DNA from: DAIDKA01 sp035503515
GTDB lineage: Bacteria > Pseudomonadota > Gammaproteobacteria > Steroidobacterales > Steroidobacteraceae
Direction: 5' to 3'
Length of the DNA: 64,000 bases
NCBI GenBank assembly: GCA_035503515.1
Contig: DATJTJ010000064.1
Span: 19,257-83,256, forward strand
This document shows positions 59,612 to 64,000 of this stretch, piece by piece. Below the pieces are notes generated by a model that saw only the letters and a program-made list of their open reading frames with translations, made no database searches and was not told the DNA's origin. Within the stretch, counting starts at the first letter, position 1, and each line of letters opens with the position of its first letter. The position numbers and the translations under genes were made by a program.

Positions 59612-59815
59612 GGACTCTGTTGACAACCCTGCGTCAGTTCGACAACTCTAATGGACATCCGGCGACGCCGTGACCGGCGCTGCCGTGGTTGCTGGATTAT
59701 CTCCCATTCCGGATTACATAATGGGGTGCACATCACACATGTGTCGACGGCTCCGTAGTACGGTCTGATCCGGCGGGTGGCAATGCCTGTCGCGGTCCCT
59801 GGCGAGGCTGCAATC

Positions 59816-61249
59816 ATGGCGGCGAACGTTGATGACCTGGTTCCACTGTGCGTGGATCTCGATGGCACACTCATCGCGAGTGACCTGCTGCTGGAATCTG
59901 CCCTGCGGCTAATCAAGCGCAATCCGCTTTACCTGTTTCTATTGCCCTTGTGGCTGCTCGGCGGCCGGACGCGGCTGAAGGCGGAGATCGCCGAACGGAT
60001 CGAGCTCAATCCCGCGCTATTGCCTTACGACCGCCAGTTCGGCGAATGGCTGCAGGCCCAGAAGTCCGCGGGCCGGAGCCTGTGGTTATGCACGGCCTCC
60101 AACGAGAGGCTCGCCCACTCGGTGGCGCGTCATCTCAATCTCTTTGACGGAGTGCTCGCCAGCGACCGGCAGAGCAATCTTTCGGGACGCCTGAAAGCGC
60201 AACGGCTGGTCCAGCTCTTCGGCGAACGCGGCTTCGACTATTGCGGCAACGAGCGCCGCGACCTGTTCGTGTGGCAGCATGCCCATTCGGCGGTGGTCGT
60301 ACACGGCTCGGCATCGCTGGCCCGCGAGGCGGCACGCGTATCCAGCGTTGCACGGACCTTCCCGTCCCGGGGCGGCACCGCGCGCGCACTGCTGCGGGCC
60401 CTGCGGCCCCATCAATGGGCGAAAAACGTACTGGTTTTCGTACCGCTGCTGGCGGCGCACCGGCTTGCCGAGCTCGACGCGCTGCGCGCCGTCGTCCTGA
60501 GCTTCGTGGCCTTCTGCCTGTGCGCCTCCTCCGTGTACATCCTGAACGACCTCCTCGATCTGGATGCGGACCGCGCCCATACCCGCAAATCCAAGCGGCC
60601 CTTTGCCGCGGGCGATGCCGGCATCCTGCATGGGGTGATACTGGCGATGGTGCTGCTGGTGCTCGCCATCGGCATCGCCTGCATCCTCCCGGCCAAGTTC
60701 CAGCTCGCATTCGCGGGTTATTATGTCCTCACGGTCGGATATTCCCTGATCCTCAAGGGCCGCGTGCTCATCGACACGTTCGCGCTGGCCGGCCTGTACA
60801 CCATCCGCATCATTGCCGGTGGCGCCGCTGCGGATGTCGCTCTGTCCTTCTGGCTGCTGCTGTTCTCGGTCCTGCTGTTCCTGAGTCTCGCCTTCGTCAA
60901 ACGATTCGCGGAACTGGAGGGTCTGCGGCGCCGGCAGCTGCTGCAGGCCGCCGGCCGCGGGTACTTCGTCGAGGATCTGCCGGTCCTGCAGAGCATGGGG
61001 GCCGCGGCCGGTTACCTGAGCGTCCTGGTGCTCGCGCTGTACATCAATTCCCCGGACATCCAGGCGCTGTATCACCGCCCCAAGGCCATCTGGTTCCTGT
61101 GCGTCCTGATGCTGTACTGGATCAGCCGCATCTGGATCATCGCGCAGCGGGGCAATCTGCATGACGATCCACTCGTGTACGCCTTCAAAGATCGGATGAG
61201 CCTGCTGACCGGTCTGCTGGTGGCGGTGACGATCGGCATCGCCGTCTGA
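59816..61249 (+). CDS. HAD-UbiA fusion: UbiA-family prenyltransferase with N-terminal haloacid-dehalogenase domain
   Basis: A 477-residue protein in two parts. The HAD domain (about 1-200) has 'CVDLDGTL' with both catalytic Asp and 'WLCTASNERLA' as motif II. The UbiA-type membrane domain (about 215-477) has 'SVYILNDLLDLDADRAH' with the NDxxDxxxD prenyl-diphosphate motif and the follow-on 'KSKRPFAAG'. The layout is that of decaprenylphosphoryl-5-phosphoribose-synthase-like proteins, where the enzyme attaches phosphoribose to a polyprenyl phosphate and a phosphatase step follows. The ATG at 59816 is preferred; GTG 59777 and ATG 59783 are in frame. Divergent from the flippase-like pair, it fits envelope sugar synthesis. 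Confidence 0.82.
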   Translation: MAANVDDLVPLCVDLDGTLIASDLLLESALRLIKRNPLYLFLLPLWLLGGRTRLKAEIAERIELNPALLPYDRQFGEWLQAQKSAGRSLWLCTASNERLAHSVARHLNLFDGVLASDRQSNLSGRLKAQRLVQLFGERGFDYCGNERRDLFVWQHAHSAVVVHGSASLAREAARVSSVARTFPSRGGTARALLRALRPHQWAKNVLVFVPLLAAHRLAELDALRAVVLSFVAFCLCASSVYILNDLLDLDADRAHTRKSKRPFAAGDAGILHGVILAMVLLVLAIGIACILPAKFQLAFAGYYVLTVGYSLILKGRVLIDTFALAGLYTIRIIAGGAAADVALSFWLLLFSVLLFLSLAFVKRFAELEGLRRRQLLQAAGRGYFVEDLPVLQSMGAAAGYLSVLVLALYINSPDIQALYHRPKAIWFLCVLMLYWISRIWIIAQRGNLHDDPLVYAFKDRMSLLTGLLVAVTIGIAV

Positions 61250-61381
61250 TGTTACTTATTGCGACTTGCCGTACCGCGCTTCGTCAAACGCTCCGCGTCA
61301 AACCCGTATAAGATTCCCCGCAGTAGCGGAATAAGAAAAAGGCGCTTTCGCGCTCGACGCGGACGCGCCCGCGGGGAGTCG

Positions 61382-64000
61382 ATGAAGAATTCAGCACTCG
61401 CTGCTGCGCTGTTGTGCGCATCAGGCGTCCACGCCGCCGGCGTGAACGTGCTCATGCACCATAACGATACCAGCCACACCGGCGCCAATCTCGCAGAAAC
61501 CCAGCTCACCACGGCGAACGTCAATTCGGCCCAGTTCGGCAAGCTGTGGGATTACGAGGTGGATTCCGAGGTTTACGCGCAGCCGCTCATCATCCAGGGC
61601 ATCACCATTCCCGGCCTTGGAACCCACGATCTGCTCATCGTCGCCACGATGAACAACACGGTCTATGCGTTCGACGCCGACAACAATCTCGGCGCCAACG
61701 TCGCCCCGCTGTGGCAGACCAATTTCAACGATCCCGCCGCGGGCATCGTCCCGCCACGCACGGCCAACGTGTTCGGGTCGGTCACCAACATCGATCCGCT
61801 GACCCCGATCGGCATCGTGTCGACACCCGTCATCGACCCTGCCACCGATACCCTCTACGTGGTATCGCGCACGGTCCAGAACGGAACGTACGGCTATCAG
61901 CTCCATGCCCTGGACCTGACCACGGGAGCAGACCGCACGGGCAGCCCGGTGAGCATTACGGCCTCGGTCCCCGGTACGGGTTACGACGCGGTCAATGGCG
62001 TCGTCACGTTCAATGCACAGCAGCAGTTGCAGCGTGACGCACTGGGACTGGCCAACAATCAGGTGGTCATCGCGTGGGGCTCACAGGGGGACATCAATCC
62101 GTATCACGGCTGGATCATGACGTATGACGAGACCAGCCTGCAGCAGACCGGGGTGTTCAACACCACACCGACGGGGTCCGAGGGAGGGATATGGCAGTCC
62201 GGCGATGGACCATCGATCGATGCCAACGGCTACGTGTACTACGCCGTGGGCAATGGCACCTTCGACGGCATCAGTAATTTCGGACAGTCGGTGGTGAAAT
62301 TCAGTGTCGCCAGCAGCGGCATCTCGGTCCAGAGCTTCTTTGCGCCCTCGGACTACGTGTCGCTGAACCAGGGGGACCTGGATCTGGGGGTTTCAGGTCC
62401 GCTGCTGATTCCCGGCACGTCCATGCTGTTGAACGGCAGCAAGACCGGCGACCTGTACCTGCTGAACACCGGCAGCCTCGGCGGCGAAGTCCCGGGCAAT
62501 ACGCAGATTCCCCAGACCTTCACCGCGGCCGCGGGGCACATCCACGGCTCGCCGGTGTACTTCCCGTACTCGACATCCGGCCCCCTGATCTATGTCTGGA
62601 GCGAGAGTGACACGCTCAAGGCGTTCCCGTTCAACGGCAGCAAGCTCGGCACGACGCCCGTCACCACCAGCAGCTTTTCCGCCCCGCCGGGCATGCCGGG
62701 TGGCGTCATGTCCATATCATCGAACGGCAGCCAGTCCGGAACGGGCGTCGTCTGGGCCTCGATACCACTGAATGCGGATGCGGAAAACGCCGTCGTCTCC
62801 GGGGTCCTGCGGGCTTTCGATGCATCGAACCTTTCCAGCGAGCTCTACGACACCCAGCAGAACGCGACGCGCGATTCGATCGGCCTGTATGCCAAGTACT
62901 CCCCGCCCACCGTCGCCAATGGCCGGGTGTATATGTCCACGTTCTCCAACAAGGTCCGGGTCTACGGGCTGCTCGGATCCCAGACCGCGGCACCGAAGGG
63001 CACACTGAGCGGTACCAGCAGTACGACGACGGCGACGGTGAACCTGACCGCGGCCGGCGCATCGGACTGGGCCCATTGGCCCGGCTATGTGCACAAGGCC
63101 ACCGGCAATGCCCAGATCTCCGATCTGGAGTCGCTGTACCCGCCGTACGCCATGACCACTTACACCAACGACCAGCGCACGTTCACCTGGTCGGATGGCA
63201 CCCCCACCGCCTCGGGCAGCGTCACGTCGGGCGTCTATGTGAGCGGCTGGGCAGGCGGCTACCAGATCAGCGCGCCGGCCGATACCAATCCGCGAACCCT
63301 GACCGTCTACGTGGGCGGCTACAACTCCGCGGGACATCTGCGCGCCTTTCTCTCCGACGGATCGGCGGAGGACTTCATTGCCACGACCTCCACGAGTTCC
63401 GGCAACTACTACATCGCCTACACGTTGACCTATACGGCCGGCCAGTCCGGACAACTGCTGTACGTGCAGTGGACGCAGGCATCGAGCTCCGGAAATGTCT
63501 CCTTCGCCGGTGCCACGCTCACGGGCGGCTCCGTGGCGACGACGCCACCTCCGACCCCCACGGGGATCACCGCCTCGCAGGGCACATCGAGTACCGGCGT
63601 CACGGTCAGCTGGAGCCCTGCGACGGGCGCGACGGGCTACACGATCTATCGCTCCGGCGTTTCCGGAACCCTGGGAACTGTCCTCACCACCACCGCCGGG
63701 ACCAGCTTCACCGATACGACCGCGGTGCCGGGCACCACGTATTACTACAGTATTGCGGCCACGAACTCTGACGGGTCCAGTACCGTCAGCGCGCAGGTCA
63801 GCGGCTACGTGGAGGTCAGCACAACCGGTGGGGCGCTGAGCGGCGTGGGTCTGGGTACGCTCAGCACCGCCAACCTCACCACCGTGGGCAGCAGCGACTG
63901 GGCGCACTGGCCGGAGTTCACCGAGAAGGCCACCGGCGGTGGTCAGATCAGCAACTTCACCCTGGTGGGGTCGGGCTCTCTCAAGACCTACAACAACGCC
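61382..64000 (+). CDS. Large secreted beta-propeller/FN3 protein, 3' end cut off
   Basis: The frame opens with ATG at 61382, after a GGGGAG ribosome site, and stays open to the window edge (873 residues). A leader (1-18, 'VHAA-G') is followed by a PQQ/YVTN-like beta-propeller (about 20-540; 'LLIVATMNNTVYAFDA', 'SPVYFPYSTSGPLIYVW'). A beta-sandwich module then begins near 'ASDWAHWPGYVHKATG', followed by a fibronectin type III domain ('SWSPATGATGYTIYRSG') and a second copy of the sandwich module starting 'SSDWAHWPEFTEKATG'. Such proteins are secreted or surface-bound; no enzyme signature is visible. It is separate from the aromatic genes in theme. Confidence 0.8.
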   Translation, partial: MKNSALAAALLCASGVHAAGVNVLMHHNDTSHTGANLAETQLTTANVNSAQFGKLWDYEVDSEVYAQPLIIQGITIPGLGTHDLLIVATMNNTVYAFDADNNLGANVAPLWQTNFNDPAAGIVPPRTANVFGSVTNIDPLTPIGIVSTPVIDPATDTLYVVSRTVQNGTYGYQLHALDLTTGADRTGSPVSITASVPGTGYDAVNGVVTFNAQQQLQRDALGLANNQVVIAWGSQGDINPYHGWIMTYDETSLQQTGVFNTTPTGSEGGIWQSGDGPSIDANGYVYYAVGNGTFDGISNFGQSVVKFSVASSGISVQSFFAPSDYVSLNQGDLDLGVSGPLLIPGTSMLLNGSKTGDLYLLNTGSLGGEVPGNTQIPQTFTAAAGHIHGSPVYFPYSTSGPLIYVWSESDTLKAFPFNGSKLGTTPVTTSSFSAPPGMPGGVMSISSNGSQSGTGVVWASIPLNADAENAVVSGVLRAFDASNLSSELYDTQQNATRDSIGLYAKYSPPTVANGRVYMSTFSNKVRVYGLLGSQTAAPKGTLSGTSSTTTATVNLTAAGASDWAHWPGYVHKATGNAQISDLESLYPPYAMTTYTNDQRTFTWSDGTPTASGSVTSGVYVSGWAGGYQISAPADTNPRTLTVYVGGYNSAGHLRAFLSDGSAEDFIATTSTSSGNYYIAYTLTYTAGQSGQLLYVQWTQASSSGNVSFAGATLTGGSVATTPPPTPTGITASQGTSSTGVTVSWSPATGATGYTIYRSGVSGTLGTVLTTTAGTSFTDTTAVPGTTYYYSIAATNSDGSSTVSAQVSGYVEVSTTGGALSGVGLGTLSTANLTTVGSSDWAHWPEFTEKATGGGQISNFTLVGSGSLKTYNNA

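Noticed and set aside
1..64000. tRNA or rRNA genes, CRISPR arrays, insertion sequences
   Set aside because: No cloverleaf, ribosomal RNA stretch, regular repeat-spacer array, transposase or integrase was seen on either strand. Searching by eye may miss a lone tRNA.

Overview
The window is a gene-dense, GC-rich stretch of a Gram-negative proteobacterium. The evidence is a TonB-dependent receptor, Tat- and Sec-exported enzymes and a c-type cytochrome. Receptor style and gene mix fit a sphingomonad or a Steroidobacter/Nevskia-type gammaproteobacterium; I cannot decide between them. I found no rRNA, tRNA, CRISPR array, transposase or phage gene. Most of the 56 protein genes called look like catabolism of lignin-type aromatic compounds.

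Layout. 1-9438: SnoaL-like proteins, a MarR regulator with a clear palindromic operator, a CocE-type hydrolase, then SDR-GST-SDR on the plus strand facing three GSTs on the minus strand. The SDRs resemble LigD/LigL C-alpha-dehydrogenases, three GSTs resemble the LigF beta-etherase, and the fourth resembles Nu-class GSTs known to act as glutathione lyases. Together these would be a complete beta-aryl-ether cleavage set. 9451-24382: further oxidoreductases (SDRs, a CrtI-like flavoprotein, a CYP199A-like P450, a GMC oxidoreductase), metallo-beta-lactamase-fold and serine hydrolases, an AraC regulator, a GDSL esterase and an exported SDR.

24366-31383 (minus strand) is a six-gene operon: a two-subunit phenylphosphate-synthase-like dikinase, a biotin carrier protein, a biotin carboxylase, a pyruvate-carboxylase-type carboxyltransferase and a HAD phosphatase. 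This matches the phosphorylate-carboxylate-dephosphorylate route described for acetovanillone and hydroxyphenyl-ketones (Acv/Hpe systems; recalled, not checked). An AraC gene precedes it and a TonB-dependent receptor diverges from that gene.

35624-42256 holds a Tat-exported BBE-type flavoprotein, an exported SDR, an NTF2-like protein, a YkgJ-like Cys-cluster protein, an unusual zinc-ribbon SDR, a secreted VOC protein and a Tat-exported unknown. 42350-49636 (plus strand) is a compact operon: a 4-alkylphenol/eugenol-hydroxylase-type flavoprotein with its cytochrome c, an MFS transporter, a 72-residue four-Cys protein and an HyuA/HyuB pair of the acetone/acetophenone carboxylase superfamily. I read it as a possible second, biotin-independent aryl-ketone carboxylase, and it is the best candidate for something undescribed here. 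49651-53300 carries three Tat-exported SDRs, two of them a tandem duplicate.

54181-56355 pairs an FCD-type GntR regulator with a gallate dioxygenase (DesB/GalA). A GGATCC-centred operator lies inside the dioxygenase promoter. The right end (56352-64000) leaves the aromatic theme: a luciferase-like monooxygenase, two membrane proteins, a HAD-UbiA prenyltransferase fusion and the start of a large secreted beta-propeller/FN3 protein cut by the window edge.
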